Source: UBA7803 sp034522075 (lineage in GTDB: Bacteria; Pseudomonadota; Gammaproteobacteria; Pseudomonadales; Azotimanducaceae). From it: 64,000 nt of DNA. Numbering within the stretch: position 1 is the stretch's first letter; each line of letters opens with the position of its first letter. The position numbers were made by a program, and so were the translations under genes. Under the pieces are notes generated by a model. The model worked only from the letters and a program-made list of their open reading frames with translations, was not told the origin of the DNA and ran no database searches. The DNA lies in assembly GCA_034522075.1 (NCBI GenBank), contig JAXHLO010000035.1, positions 186,001-250,000 on the forward strand, read 5' to 3'. Shown here in pieces: positions 44,086 to 54,240 of the stretch.

Positions 44086-46293
44086 ATGCGGGCGTTTCCG
44101 ACCATTCCTGGGCTCATGGTGCTGCTCACGCTCGCCGGCTGCGGCGGTGGCGGCGGCAGCGACAGCGCCCCCTCTCCCCCACCCGCGCAACCCCAGGATC
44201 CGTTCGGCCTGGCAAGCCGTGAAAGTCTGGCCACGTTCAACCTGCCCACGGCCGACGGCACGCCCACCAGCTACGAGCTGGTAGACCGGTTTCCCGCTCT
44301 CGGCTTCAGCGCTGCCGCCTATCTGACCGGCATCCCGGGCGACGACCGGCTCGCCGTCGTCGAGCAGGCCGGCCGTATCCGGGTGTTCGACAACGACCCG
44401 GCCGTCAGTTCGACCCGGACGATTCTGGACGTCTCGGGCGAAGTGCTGTTCGCTGGGGAGCAGGGCCTGCTGGGGCTGGCCTTCGACCCGGACTTCGTCA
44501 GCAACCGTTATCTGTACGTGCACTACTCCGCGGACGGTCCCCGGCGTTCGGTGATCGCCCGCTTCACCTGGGAGGCGGCCAGTGACCTGGTGGATCCGGC
44601 CAGCCGCAAGATTCTGCTGGAACTGGAACAGCCCTTCTCCAATCACAACGGCGGCATGCTGGCCTTCGGGCCGGATGATCTGCTCTATATCGCCTTCGGC
44701 GATGGCGGCAGCGGCGACGACCCCGGCAACCGGGCCCAGAACACGCAGAACCTCTTCGGCACCCTGCTGCGGGTGGACGTCCATCCGGCGGACCCCGCTG
44801 ACGACTACGCCATTCCACCGGACAATCCCTTCGTCGATGACCCCGAAGGCCTCGACGAAATCTGGGCCTACGGCCTGCGCAATCCGTTCCGCTTCTCCTT
44901 CGACCGCACCAGCGGCGATCTGTGGCTCGGCGACGTGGGACAGAGCGGCGTCGAGGAGATCAACCTCATGGCGGCCGGCGGCAACTACGGCTGGCGGGTC
45001 TATGAAGGCGACGACGAATACATCACCGACGGCAACGACCTGCCTCGGTCCGAGTTCACCTTTCCCGTTCACACCTATGAGCACGGCGGCGGCGCGGCCG
45101 TGATCGGCGGCTACGTGTATCGCGGTACGGACGTGCCAAGCCTGCGCGGACGCTATCTGTACGCCGATTTCGTCACCGGCCAGGTGTGGGCCCTGGCCTA
45201 TGACGGCAACGCGGTGACGGCCAACGAGCAGATCGCCGTCGCGGCGTCGCCCACATCGTTCGGCGAGGACAACGACGGTGAGGTGTATCTGGTCACCCGT
45301 AATGACGGCATCCTCACCCTGGCGGAAACCACCGCCGGCGGCGGCGAGCTCCCCGAGCACCTCTCGGAAACCGGCCTGTTCAGCGACCTGGGGTCGCTGA
45401 CCCCGGCCCGCGGGCTCATCGAATACCGGATCAATCAGCCCTTCTGGTCCGACGGCGCCACGAAACGGCGCTGGATCGGCATTCCCGACGACCTGCAGAT
45501 CGACTTCTCGAGCACCGGCGCCTGGGGCTTTCCCACGGGTACCGTAATCGTCAAACACTTCGAGCTGGCGCTGACCGAAGGCGAGCCCGACAGCCGGCGG
45601 CGGCTGGAAACGCGGGTGCTGATCAACACGTCCACGGACGGCTGGCGCGGCTTCACCTACCGCTGGAACGACCAGGAAAGCGATGCCGATCTGCTCAGCG
45701 GCCGCACCTCGGAACTGATAACCGTGGACACCGCCAGCGGCCCGCGGCAACAGCGCTACGACTACCCGGGCCCTGCCGATTGCCTGCGCTGCCATACCGA
45801 GGCCGCCGGCTTCGTGCTCGGCGTCAAGACGCGGCAGTTGAATCGGGAAGCCCTGTTCGCCGACACCAACGTGACCGACAACCAGCTACGCGCGCTGAAT
45901 CACATCGAGCTGTTCGATACCGATATCGGCAATGCCGCCGATTACGCCGCATTTCCGGACCTGAACGATGCCGGCGCAGCGCTGACGGTACGAGCGCGCA
46001 GCTATCTGGACATCAACTGTGCGCAGTGCCATCGGCCCGGCGGCCCGCCTCCCACGGATCTCGATCTGCGCTTCGATACCCCGGCCGATGCCATGAATGC
46101 CGTGGGCGCGGCGCCGCAGCACGGCGACCTGGGGGCGACTGATGCGGCCATCATCGCCCCCGGCGACCGCCAGCGCAGCGTGCTGTGGCTGCGCATGCAG
46201 ACGCTGGATCAGGAACGCATGCCGCCGCTGTCGAGCCACCTGGCCGACGAGGCGGGCCTTTCCGTGGTCGGTGACTGGATCGACTCGCTGTAG
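44086..46293 (+). CDS. glucose/sorbosone-dehydrogenase-like lipoprotein fused to a di-haem cytochrome domain
   Basis: This 735-residue protein starts with a lipobox (LMVLLTLAGC) and a Gly-rich linker. Residues about 50-440 form a PQQ-type soluble sugar dehydrogenase propeller (EQGLLGLAFDPDFVSNRYLY, NHNGGMLAFGPDDLLYIAFG, IWAYGLRNPFRFSFDRTSGD, GVEEINLMAAGGNYGWRVYE). The C-terminal 300 residues carry two haem c motifs, CLRCH and CAQCH. This layout matches the family known as HNE_0200/TIGR03806. It would oxidise a sugar-like substrate and pass electrons to its own haems. It is convergent with the bkd operon, 3 bases apart. Confidence 0.82.
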   Translation: MRAFPTIPGLMVLLTLAGCGGGGGSDSAPSPPPAQPQDPFGLASRESLATFNLPTADGTPTSYELVDRFPALGFSAAAYLTGIPGDDRLAVVEQAGRIRVFDNDPAVSSTRTILDVSGEVLFAGEQGLLGLAFDPDFVSNRYLYVHYSADGPRRSVIARFTWEAASDLVDPASRKILLELEQPFSNHNGGMLAFGPDDLLYIAFGDGGSGDDPGNRAQNTQNLFGTLLRVDVHPADPADDYAIPPDNPFVDDPEGLDEIWAYGLRNPFRFSFDRTSGDLWLGDVGQSGVEEINLMAAGGNYGWRVYEGDDEYITDGNDLPRSEFTFPVHTYEHGGGAAVIGGYVYRGTDVPSLRGRYLYADFVTGQVWALAYDGNAVTANEQIAVAASPTSFGEDNDGEVYLVTRNDGILTLAETTAGGGELPEHLSETGLFSDLGSLTPARGLIEYRINQPFWSDGATKRRWIGIPDDLQIDFSSTGAWGFPTGTVIVKHFELALTEGEPDSRRRLETRVLINTSTDGWRGFTYRWNDQESDADLLSGRTSELITVDTASGPRQQRYDYPGPADCLRCHTEAAGFVLGVKTRQLNREALFADTNVTDNQLRALNHIELFDTDIGNAADYAAFPDLNDAGAALTVRARSYLDINCAQCHRPGGPPPTDLDLRFDTPADAMNAVGAAPQHGDLGATDAAIIAPGDRQRSVLWLRMQTLDQERMPPLSSHLADEAGLSVVGDWIDSL

Positions 46294-46296
46294 GCC

Positions 46297-47670
46297 TCAG
46301 GGCGACGGCAGGAACAGGGTCGCCGGATGCTCGAGCAGGGATTTCACCTGCTGGATCATGGCGGCTGCATCGAATCCGTCCACGAACCGGTGGTCGAACG
46401 AGCTGGACAGATTCATCATGGTGCGTACCCGGATCTGCCCGTCCAGCACGACAGGCCGCTCCACGGCCTTGTTGACACCGATGATGCCCACCTCCGGATA
46501 GTTGATCACCGGCGTGGTGACGATGCCGCCCATGCGACCCAGACTGGTGATGGTAATGGTGGAGCCGGACAGCTCGCCGCGTGACGCCTTGCCGTCCCGG
46601 GCGGCCTCTGCCACACGGGTGATCTCGTCGGCCAGACGCCACAGATCGAACCCGTGCGCGTCGTGCACCACCGGCACCTTCAGGCCGTCCGGCGTCTGGG
46701 TGGCGATGCCCAGGTGAATGGCCTTGAACCGTTGAATGACACCCCGCTCTGAATCAAAGCGGGCGTTACATTGCGGGAAATCCGCCAATGCGCGGATGAG
46801 GCCCGCCGCGATGAACGGCAGCACCGTGAGGCGCCGTTCATGGCTCTGATTCAGGTGCCGGCGCAGTGCCTCGAGCTCGGTGACGTCGATTTCTTCCACG
46901 TAGGCGAAATGCGGAATCTCGCGCTTACTCTGGGACATACGCTCGGCGATGACGCGGCGCACGCCGATGACTTTGATCTCCTCGATGTCGTCGCGGTCCG
47001 TGGCACTGCCGGTGTCGCCGTCGACGCGGCGAGCCTGCCGTGTGCCGCTGCCGCCTTCCAGGGCCGCTTCCAGATCCCGGCGCAGAATGCGCCCGCGCGG
47101 CCCGGACCCGCTGACCTCGTACAGGTCGATGCCGGCCTCTTTTGCACGGCGGCGTATGGCCGGCGAGGTGATGACCCGCTCGCTGCGCGAGGGCGTCTGG
47201 CGCGCGGGCTCTTCGTCGCCCGACGTTGCGTCGTCAGAAGCTTCGTCGGCGGACGCTTGCTCGGCCGACGCTCGGTCGGCCGTTTCGGCCGCCCCCTCAG
47301 GTTCCTCCGCCGACGGGCTTTCTGCTCGCTCGGATGTGTCGTCCGTCTCCACATCCGCCGTCTTTCCAGCCGCCTCTGGCTCTGGCTCTGGCTCGGCCTC
47401 TGCGCCCCGGCGCCGCCGCGGTGCTTTGGCCTTGGTCTCCAGGGCAATGAGCTCCGAGCCCACCGCCACGATTTCGCCGGGCTCTCCGCTGGTACGCAGA
47501 ACCTTGCCGTCCTCCGGGGCCGGCACCTCCACGTTGGCTTTTTCCGTCATCACGTCGACGATGATGTCGCCTTCCTTGACCTCATCGCCCGGCTTGACAT
47601 GCCACTCCACGATCTCGGCTTCCACGGTGCCCTCGCCGAGATCCGGCAGCTTGAATACGTACTCGGTCAT
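46297..47670 (-). CDS. bkdB: branched-chain 2-oxoacid dehydrogenase E2 (lipoyl acyltransferase)
   Basis: This 457-residue E2 subunit has one lipoyl domain (MTEYVFKLPDLGEGTVEAEI; lipoylated Lys44 in VMTEKANVEVP), an unusually long acidic Ala/Glu/Pro linker (about residues 88-165), a peripheral-subunit-binding domain (ITSPAIRRRAKEAGIDLYEV, then SGSGPRGRIL) and the catalytic acyltransferase domain ending with SSSFDHRFVDGFDAA (His and Asp of the active site). It transfers branched acyl groups to CoA. ATG overlaps the E1beta stop (ATGA). Confidence 0.92.
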   Translation of the reverse strand: MTEYVFKLPDLGEGTVEAEIVEWHVKPGDEVKEGDIIVDVMTEKANVEVPAPEDGKVLRTSGEPGEIVAVGSELIALETKAKAPRRRRGAEAEPEPEPEAAGKTADVETDDTSERAESPSAEEPEGAAETADRASAEQASADEASDDATSGDEEPARQTPSRSERVITSPAIRRRAKEAGIDLYEVSGSGPRGRILRRDLEAALEGGSGTRQARRVDGDTGSATDRDDIEEIKVIGVRRVIAERMSQSKREIPHFAYVEEIDVTELEALRRHLNQSHERRLTVLPFIAAGLIRALADFPQCNARFDSERGVIQRFKAIHLGIATQTPDGLKVPVVHDAHGFDLWRLADEITRVAEAARDGKASRGELSGSTITITSLGRMGGIVTTPVINYPEVGIIGVNKAVERPVVLDGQIRVRTMMNLSSSFDHRFVDGFDAAAMIQQVKSLLEHPATLFLPSP

Positions 47671-48683
47671 TCCGCCTCCAGCACGCGTTTGATGGCCGCC
47701 GCCAGGCGTTTCTGGCCTGGGAAGTAATCCCATTCGAAGGCATGGGGGTACGGTGTATCCCAACCACAGACGCGCTCCACGGGCGCTTCGAGGTAGTAGA
47801 AACACTCCTCCTGCACGGTGGCGGTCAGCTCTGCCCCGTAACCGGAGAATCGAGTTGCTTCGTGAACGACCACACAACGGCCGGTCTTTTCCACGGATTT
47901 GCGGATGGCTGCCACATCGAGGGGAGCCAGGCTGCGCAGATCGATGATCTCGGCATCCGCGCCGGCCCGCTCCGCTGCCGCATGGGCCACGTGAACCATG
48001 GTGCCGTAGCACAGGATGGTCAGATCCTCGCCTTCGCGGGTCACCTCGGCCCGGCCGATGGGCAGGGTGTAGTACTCCTCCGGAACATCGCCCTTCGGGT
48101 GTGTGCTCCATGGCACCGCCGGCTTATCCGGGTCGCCGTCGAAGGGGCCGTTGTAGATGCGCTTGGGCTCGAAGAAGATCACCGGATCGTCGTCCTCGAT
48201 GGCGCTGATGAGCAGCCCCTTGGCGTCATAAGGGTTGGACGGCATGATCACCTTCAGGCCGCTCACGTGGGTGAACAGGCCCTCCGGACTCTGGGAATGG
48301 GTCTGGCCGCCGCGAATGCCGCCGCCGCACGGCGTGCGGATGGTCACGGGCACGAAGAAATCGCCGGCCGTACGGTAGCGGATGCGCGCGAGCTGACTGA
48401 CGATCTGATCGAAGCCGGGGTAGATGTAGTCGGCGAACTGAATTTCCCCCACCGGCCGCAGCCCGTTGATCGCCATGCCGAGTATGGCGCCGATGATGCC
48501 GCCCTCGGCAATAGGCGCATCGATGACCCGATGCTCGCCGTACTTGCGCTGCAGACCGTCGGTGGTGCGGAACACGCCGCCGAAGTAACCGATGTCCTCG
48601 CCGATGAGAATGACGTCGGGGTCGCGGCCCAGCATGATGTCCTGGGCGGAGTTCAGCGCCTGAATCATGTTCATCTGCGGCAC
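47667..48683 (-). CDS. bkdA2: branched-chain 2-oxoacid dehydrogenase E1 beta subunit
   Basis: This 338-residue transketolase-like subunit starts MPQMNMIQALNSAQDIMLGR and contains VILIGEDIGYFGGVFRTTDG, APIAEGGIIGAILGMAINGL, QFADYIYPGFDQIVSQLARI and GRCVVVHEATRFSGYGAELT. With E1alpha it decarboxylates branched 2-oxoacids using thiamine diphosphate. The start is GTG at 48683, overlapping the E1alpha TAG by one base (TAGTG). It sits between the alpha and E2 genes in one operon. Confidence 0.93.
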   Translation of the reverse strand: MPQMNMIQALNSAQDIMLGRDPDVILIGEDIGYFGGVFRTTDGLQRKYGEHRVIDAPIAEGGIIGAILGMAINGLRPVGEIQFADYIYPGFDQIVSQLARIRYRTAGDFFVPVTIRTPCGGGIRGGQTHSQSPEGLFTHVSGLKVIMPSNPYDAKGLLISAIEDDDPVIFFEPKRIYNGPFDGDPDKPAVPWSTHPKGDVPEEYYTLPIGRAEVTREGEDLTILCYGTMVHVAHAAAERAGADAEIIDLRSLAPLDVAAIRKSVEKTGRCVVVHEATRFSGYGAELTATVQEECFYYLEAPVERVCGWDTPYPHAFEWDYFPGQKRLAAAIKRVLEAE

Positions 48684-49921
48684 TATTCGTCCTCCAACGC
48701 CCGGAGCCGCTCACGCTGCTCGATGAGGTGGGGCGGCATATCCTTGTAGACGTCCTCGAACAGCTCGTTTCTGTCCAGGAACGGCCCGTCGGTCATGGTG
48801 CCGTAGGTGCAGGCTTCCTCCCAGCAGTCGCTGACGTACTCCCGCAGTTCCTCGACCAGTTTCTCGTGACGCTCCTCGGACCAGCCGCACTCGGCGATCA
48901 TGTGCTGCTTGAGCCGGTTGACCGGGTCGCCCAAAGGCCACGCCTCGGCTTCGTTGCGCGGCCGGTAGCGGGATGGATCGTCGCTGGTGGAATGCGCGCC
49001 GGTGCGGTAGGTCAGATGTTCGATCAACGTCGGGCCGTGACCCCGGCGGGCCCGCTCCGCCGCCCAGCGGGTCACCGCATAAACCGCCAGAAAGTCGTTG
49101 CCGTCCACCCGGATGGAGGCTATGCCGTAGCCGGGGCCGCGGGCCGCGAAGCTGCGCCGCTCGCCGCCGGCAAAGCCCTGGAAGGTGGAAATCGCCCACT
49201 GATTGTTCACCACGTTGAGCAGCACCGGCGCCTGATAGACGGCGGCAAAGGTCATGGCGTGATGGAAGTCGGCTTCCGCGGTGGAGCCTTCGCCGATCCA
49301 GGCGGCGGCTACGTCGTCTTCGCCTTTGATGGCGGCGGCCATGGCCCAGCCCACGGCGTGAGGAAACTGTACTGTCAGATTACCTGACACAGAAAAGATA
49401 TTGCCCCGGGCCCAGTGGTACATGATGGGCATCTGCCGGCCCTTGCACATGTCCCGCGAGTTGGACAGGCACTGGCACATGAGGTCCACCGGGTTGCGGC
49501 CGCGGGCGATCTGCAGGCCCTGGGTGCGGTAGTGGGGAAACAGCATGTCCGAGGGAGCCAGGGCCTGAGCGGCCGCTACCGATACCGCCTCTTCGCCCAG
49601 AGACTGAATATAGAACGAGATCCGCCCCTGGCGCTGCATGCGCTGCATGCGCTCATCGAACAACCGCGTGAGCAGCATGTGGCGCAAACCCACCTGCAGA
49701 TCGTGCTCGTCGAGGTGCGGATCCCACGGACCTTTGCCTTTATGGTCGTCGTCCAGCACGCGCACCAGTTCGTCGGACAGGTGCACCATATCGCGCACGC
49801 GGGCGTTGATTTCCGGGCGTTCCACGGCCCCGGCGGGAGAGGTCTTGACGTAGCTGAAATCCGGCTCCTCACCGGGCCGCGCCGGCGTGGGCGGCACGTG
49901 GAGCTTGGGCTTGCGACTCAT
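48683..49921 (-). CDS. bkdA1: branched-chain 2-oxoacid dehydrogenase E1 alpha subunit
   Basis: This 412-residue subunit has the thiamine-diphosphate binding block DVAAAWIGEGSTAEADFHHA (G-D/E-G motif) with VVNNQWAISTFQGFAGGERR as the closing Asn-rich part. GHGPTLIEHLTYRTGAHSTSDDPSRY is the phosphorylation-loop-like region. The N-terminal extension (PPTPARPGEEPDFSYVKTSP) is typical of bacterial BkdA1. It is the first gene of the operon. No E3 (dihydrolipoamide dehydrogenase) gene follows, so a shared E3 must be encoded elsewhere. Confidence 0.93.
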   Translation of the reverse strand: MSRKPKLHVPPTPARPGEEPDFSYVKTSPAGAVERPEINARVRDMVHLSDELVRVLDDDHKGKGPWDPHLDEHDLQVGLRHMLLTRLFDERMQRMQRQGRISFYIQSLGEEAVSVAAAQALAPSDMLFPHYRTQGLQIARGRNPVDLMCQCLSNSRDMCKGRQMPIMYHWARGNIFSVSGNLTVQFPHAVGWAMAAAIKGEDDVAAAWIGEGSTAEADFHHAMTFAAVYQAPVLLNVVNNQWAISTFQGFAGGERRSFAARGPGYGIASIRVDGNDFLAVYAVTRWAAERARRGHGPTLIEHLTYRTGAHSTSDDPSRYRPRNEAEAWPLGDPVNRLKQHMIAECGWSEERHEKLVEELREYVSDCWEEACTYGTMTDGPFLDRNELFEDVYKDMPPHLIEQRERLRALEDE

Positions 49922-49992
49922 CGACGCCTCCTGACATGAGAGTCGCCACATTGTGCTTCAAACCGGCCCGGCGTGCATGTGGCCTTAGGCTG

Positions 49993-50888
49993 TCAGTCCC
50001 GGTCAGTGAGGCGATTCTCCAGAATCCAGTGCCGCAGGGCCGCACCGATGTCCTCGGGGGAATCTTCCTGAATGAAGTGACTGCCGGCGACGGTAACCTC
50101 CGTGAGATTCGGCCAGGAGCGGCAGAACTCGCGCTGGGCACCGATGAGGATGGCCCCCGGATCGGCATTCACGAACAGTTTCGGCACATCTGCCTGAGAC
50201 AGCCAGTCGGCATAAGACTGCACGATCTCCACCACATCGGCGGGCTCACCGTCGAGGGGTATCTGGCGCGGCCAGGTCAATGTGGGCCGGCGGTCTTCTC
50301 CCGGGTTGCGGAAGGGCCGGCGGTAGACATCCATCTCCGCCGACGACAGCGGCCGCAGAATCGAACCGGGCAGAATGCGCTCTATGAACACGTTGTCCTG
50401 CAGCACCATCTGCTCGCCGGCCTCCGAGCGCATACCCTCGAATACGCCGCGCGCCGCCTCGGGCCACTCGTCCCAGCTCAGAGGCCGCACGATGGCTTCC
50501 ATGAAGCAGATGCCGCGCACCCGGTCACGATGACGATTGGCCCAGTGAAGCCCAGTGCCGACCCCGAGTGCGTGCACCACCAGCACGGCGTCTGCCGACA
50601 CCCAAGGGCTGCCAGCGCCGCGTCGAAGTAGCGGCGGTGCTCAGCTGAAGGCGTTGCTGGTGCGGCCCGGAGATCGTCGAGCTTGTCGGAACCGCCCATG
50701 CCGATCAGATCCAGCGCAATACAACGCCCCAGATCTGCCACGTGGGGCATGATATTGCGCCACAGATAGGAACTGGTGGGGTTGCCGTGCTGGAAGACGA
50801 TGGGCCGGCCCTGACCCATCTCTACATAAGCCATTCGCTTGTCGAGGACATCGACGTAGCGACTCGGCGGCTCTCCATCCTCGGTCAT
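49993..50888 (-). pseudogene. dhaA: haloalkane dehalogenase (DhaA/LinB type), frame-scrambled at the nucleophile
   Basis: The two reading frames together give a 298-residue dehalogenase. N-terminal part: SRYVDVLDKRMAYVEMGQGR, FQHGNPTSSYLWRNIMPHVA (oxyanion Asn) and CIALDLIGMGGSDKLDD. C-terminal part: WANRHRDRVRGICFMEAIVR (catalytic Glu), ILPGSILRPLSSAEMDVYRR and GSHFIQEDSPEDIGAALRHW (catalytic His). The nucleophile segment, normally VVHDWGSALGFHWANRH, reads VVHALGVGTGLHWANRH in one frame and THSGSALGFTG in the other. One extra and one missing base about 20 bases apart explain this. ATG 50888 follows GGAGGTGCGA. Confidence 0.82.
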
Positions 50889-50912
50889 TCGCACCTCCGT
50901 GCCGGGGTTCCG

Positions 50913-51956
50913 CTACTCGTAGGTTTCGATCTCATCACGGTATTCGAGGAACAGTTCGTAATTGTGTTCCACAGCCGGCGAACTGTCCCGCTGCACCCGG
51001 GCGGTCTCGATCTGGCCTTTGACCCACTGGTGCTCCTTCCAGTTGCCGCCGGCGGATTTGACGACCTCCATCTCGGCGGTACCCAGGCGCACGGCATCGC
51101 CGACGCCGGAGAAGATATCGCCGAAAGAGGCGCCGCCCTTTTCTTCCATGTTCTCGAACTTCTTACCCAGCCGTTCGCGCAACTCGGCGGTACGTTGCAG
51201 CGTCCGCGCATACGTGGCGACCTGATCCTCACTGAGGCGGCCGTTGGCCGGCGGATCATAGGTGTCCCGCGAGGCCTGTTCGGCGAAATCCGCCTGGCGC
51301 TCGAAGCCGCCGAGGATGCCGGTTCCTGCCGGCGCCGAGGTGTCCATGTCGCGGGCGTAGTCCGAGATATCCGGCGCGAACGTCATCGCCACCAGAGCGG
51401 ATACGACGATATTCACCACGAAGGCCACCAGCAGCGAGACGATGAAGTGCACCACCCGCTTGTCTTCCGGAACCGTCATGAACACCGGAATGAACTGATA
51501 AACGAGCACCAGACCGTAGATGCCGGCGGCCAGACCGATCAGCCAGCCGAACCAGGGCAGCGGGCTGAATATCCCGCCGAGCACGGCCGGCACCATGGCC
51601 AGCGACAAAGCTGCAAATGCGGCGTCGTAATTCCGTTTGCCGTTGAAGACCCCGGCGAAGAAATCGAAGATGAACACCACCACGAACACGAACGCCAACG
51701 ACCAGGCAAACGAAAACAGGAACAGCAACGGTGCTCCGGCTACACTGCCGAACATGAACGGCCGGCCGAAGATCCACGACAGGATGAATCCCGCAATAGC
51801 TGCACCTACATAGACCGGCAGAGTGATCTGCAGAAAGGTGCGTTGCCACGGCGCCTCGGTGGCCTGATAAGCCCGCGCCGTGTCATGCGGATTCATCGCC
51901 ACGCCGGTCGCCCAGCGCACTGTCTCGTTCAAGTCAAATGATTGCTTGTCGTCCAC
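50913..51956 (-). CDS. Yip1-domain membrane protein with a soluble C-terminal region
   Basis: This 347-residue protein has about five transmembrane helices (residues 40-200: TLPVYVGAAIAGFILSWIFG, LLFLFSFAWSLAFVFVVVFI, SLAMVPAVLGGIFSPLPWFG, AGIYGLVLVYQFIPVFMTVP, VSLLVAFVVNIVVSALVAM) in the Yip1 order. A 140-residue soluble tail follows with NGRLSEDQVATYARTLQRTA. The role is unknown; bacterial Yip1-like proteins are not well studied. The gene is intact although its neighbours on both sides are frameshifted. Confidence 0.78.
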   Translation of the reverse strand: MDDKQSFDLNETVRWATGVAMNPHDTARAYQATEAPWQRTFLQITLPVYVGAAIAGFILSWIFGRPFMFGSVAGAPLLFLFSFAWSLAFVFVVVFIFDFFAGVFNGKRNYDAAFAALSLAMVPAVLGGIFSPLPWFGWLIGLAAGIYGLVLVYQFIPVFMTVPEDKRVVHFIVSLLVAFVVNIVVSALVAMTFAPDISDYARDMDTSAPAGTGILGGFERQADFAEQASRDTYDPPANGRLSEDQVATYARTLQRTAELRERLGKKFENMEEKGGASFGDIFSGVGDAVRLGTAEMEVVKSAGGNWKEHQWVKGQIETARVQRDSSPAVEHNYELFLEYRDEIETYE

Positions 51957-52034
51957 GTTCCTTTCCCCCGTAGCTAGCCGAATCCCAACACTTCATAATG
52001 AGTGTACAGCAGATGCGAGCGATGGGAGAACGAC

Positions 52035-53341
52035 ATGCAGGACAAACACCGCACCACGCGCATCGGCAAGCACGAGCTGTCGCCCCGCTCGTTGATGATG
52101 GGCTACGGGTATGACCCGCGATTGTCCGAGGTCCCCTAAGCCGCCGATCTCTTCTCACCTCGACTTTTGTGCTTCGATCTCGCCGCGATGACGGCGGAAG
52201 CAGCTTCTCCGAAGGACATAGCGGGGCTGCGTCCCGGTGGTTCGGAAGGGCTGGTGTATGGGCGCTTCAATGGCCCGGATCAGGAAATTCTCGAGGATCG
52301 CCTGGCCCTGTGGGAGCGCGCCGAAGAGGCCGCCGTTTTCTCCACAGGTATGTCGGCCATAACCACAGCCCTGATGGCCCACGTGCGGGCCGGCGACGCC
52401 ATCATTCACTCCGGCCCGCTGTATGCGGCCACCGAGAAACTCATCGACGCCGCCGGGCTCGGCCGCTACGACGTTGATCGACGGGATCTTCGCCGCCAGC
52501 GCCTCCCTCGACGAGATCCGCGAGATGCTCGAGCAGACCCGCGCCGAGCGGCGCATCGTCGCGGCATCGATCCTGGAAGCCCAGGCCGACGCCGACCAAG
52601 GAACTGGTCGGCGACATCGAAGGCATCGCCCGGCTGCGCGATGAGCTCGCCTGGCCGACGAAACCCGGAAGCTGCCGCCGGCGGTGGTCGGCCAGTCATT
52701 CTTCAGGGCCGGTTGATCCAGGATGCCGACCCTGCACGGTGCCGAGATTTCCGATTCAGCATTCGCTGACGAAGCACCATCCGGCGGCCACAGCGATCTG
52801 GTCGCCGGCGGCATCGTCGGTTCCAACGAGGCACTGCTGCCGATCATGCGCCTGCGCAACACCATCGGCACCATCACCGACCCGCATACCTCATGGATGC
52901 TTCTGCGCTCTCTGGAAACCGTCGCGCTGCGCATGCGACCGGCGCCGAGACCGACGCCCACGGCCGGCGTGCAGAGTTTCTGCGCGACGACCCGAAGTGG
53001 TAGCGCGTCCGGCCTACTCTGGCTCTTCTCGACCGGGACAGCGAACAGGGCAGGTGACCCGCCACTGCTCGGGTGCCGGGTCCACGTTCTCGCTGATTCT
53101 GCATGGCGGTGAAGCCGAGAGCTTCCGTTTTCTCGACGCCCTGCAACTGGTCAAGCTCGCGGTGAGCCTGGGAGGTACCGAGAGCCTCGCATCACACCCG
53201 GCGGCCATGACCCATCTCAGCGTACCCGACGAGCGCAAGCGCTTGCTCGGCATCACCGACAACCTGGTACGCATATCCATCGGCATCGAGGATGCCGACG
53301 ATCTGATAGCCGATTTCGATCAGGCTCTGCGGGCGGTCTGA
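52035..53341 (+). pseudogene. cystathionine gamma-synthase family PLP enzyme, multiply frameshifted
   Basis: ATG 52035 begins DKHRTTRIGKHELSPRSLMM and GYGYDPRLSE, then a TAA stops the frame. The next pieces are GLVYGRFNGPDQEILEDRLA and LWERAEEAAVFSTGMSAITT, then HSGPLYAATEKLIDAA. Later come the SLTK lysine motif (near 52770) in a shifted frame, GGHSDLVAGGIVGSNEAL, CTGAGSTFSL-like codons, and FRFLDALQLVKLAVSLGGTE ending with ESLASHPAAMTHLSVP. Order and motifs match a PLP-dependent Cys/Met metabolism enzyme of about 420-430 residues. At least five frame changes and some missing middle sequence make it non-functional as read. Confidence 0.75.
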
Positions 53342-53348
53342 CGGGACA

Positions 53349-54193
53349 TTGCAGCAGCAGGACCAGGCAAACTACGCGACCTTCGAACCGTCCCGCGATC
53401 TGAAGCCCTTCGTGCACCGGTACCTGCACGGCTGGCGCGATGATGACGGCAGCAACTGGCTGCGCATACCCCCCACGGGCGGAGTATTTCTCAGCTACGT
53501 TCCCGGCGCGCCGCTGCGCACTTTGGCCGCCGCAGTCACGACACCCGATCACGGCTGTTCATCGGCGGCCAGCTACGGCTCGAGCAACCGGTGCTGCAGA
53601 GCCTGGGGCGCTTCCGCCTGGTAGGCGTGGAGCTGCGTCCCACGGCCTTCTATCGCCTGATGCACCACGCCGCGGACCCCTTCACCGACGACATCACCGA
53701 GTTGCACGACGTCTTCCCCCATCATGCACAGAGATTGGACGAGCACCTCGACCCCGACGGGCCCATCGAGCAGATCATTGCCGGTGTGGAAGCTTTCCTG
53801 CGCCGGCAGGCCGCACGCGCGCTGAAAACCTCAGTGGTGGATGCCGCGGTGGCGCAGATCGGGCGCAACCGAGGGCTCGTGAAAATTGACGAGTTGGCCG
53901 GCAGAGCCGGCCTCAGCGGCCGCCAGTTTCGCCGACAGTTCGCCACCGTGGTCGGCGTGCCGCCCAAGCACTACGCCAAGATCGTCCAGATAAACACCGT
54001 CATCGCCGCCCTGATGGCCGACGATACCCGACGCCTGCAGGGTCTGGCGCTGGATCACGGCTACTACGACCATGCCCACTTCGTGCGCGACTTCCAGCGC
54101 TTCGTCAGCCTGAACCCGTCGGATTTTCTGCGCAGCGGCTCGAGCTTTCTGCGTACGTTCCTCGGCAATGCCGGCGCTGAAGCAAGCCGATGA
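53349..54193 (+). pseudogene. AraC-family transcriptional regulator, one frameshift
   Basis: A TTG start at 53349 opens QQQDQANYATFEPSRDLKPF and the N-terminal sensor to about 53560. The frame then changes, and LQSLGRFRLVGVELRPTAFY continues to a C-terminal double HTH: LVKIDELAGRAGLSGRQFRR, QFATVVGVPPKHYAKIVQIN and LALDHGYYDHAHFVRDFQRF, the AraC signature. Expected length is about 281 residues. The start is uncertain because TTG is weak. It follows the PLP-enzyme gene by 7 bases. Confidence 0.72.
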
Positions 54194-54240
54194 CCGATTT
54201 TCCAATTCCACAGGTCACGGAACTGATAGATTGAGGTGTC

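Noticed and set aside
43969..45795. 608-codon open frame antisense to the sugar dehydrogenase fusion
   Set aside because: It has no domain and overlaps a gene with many verified motifs; it is a codon-bias shadow.
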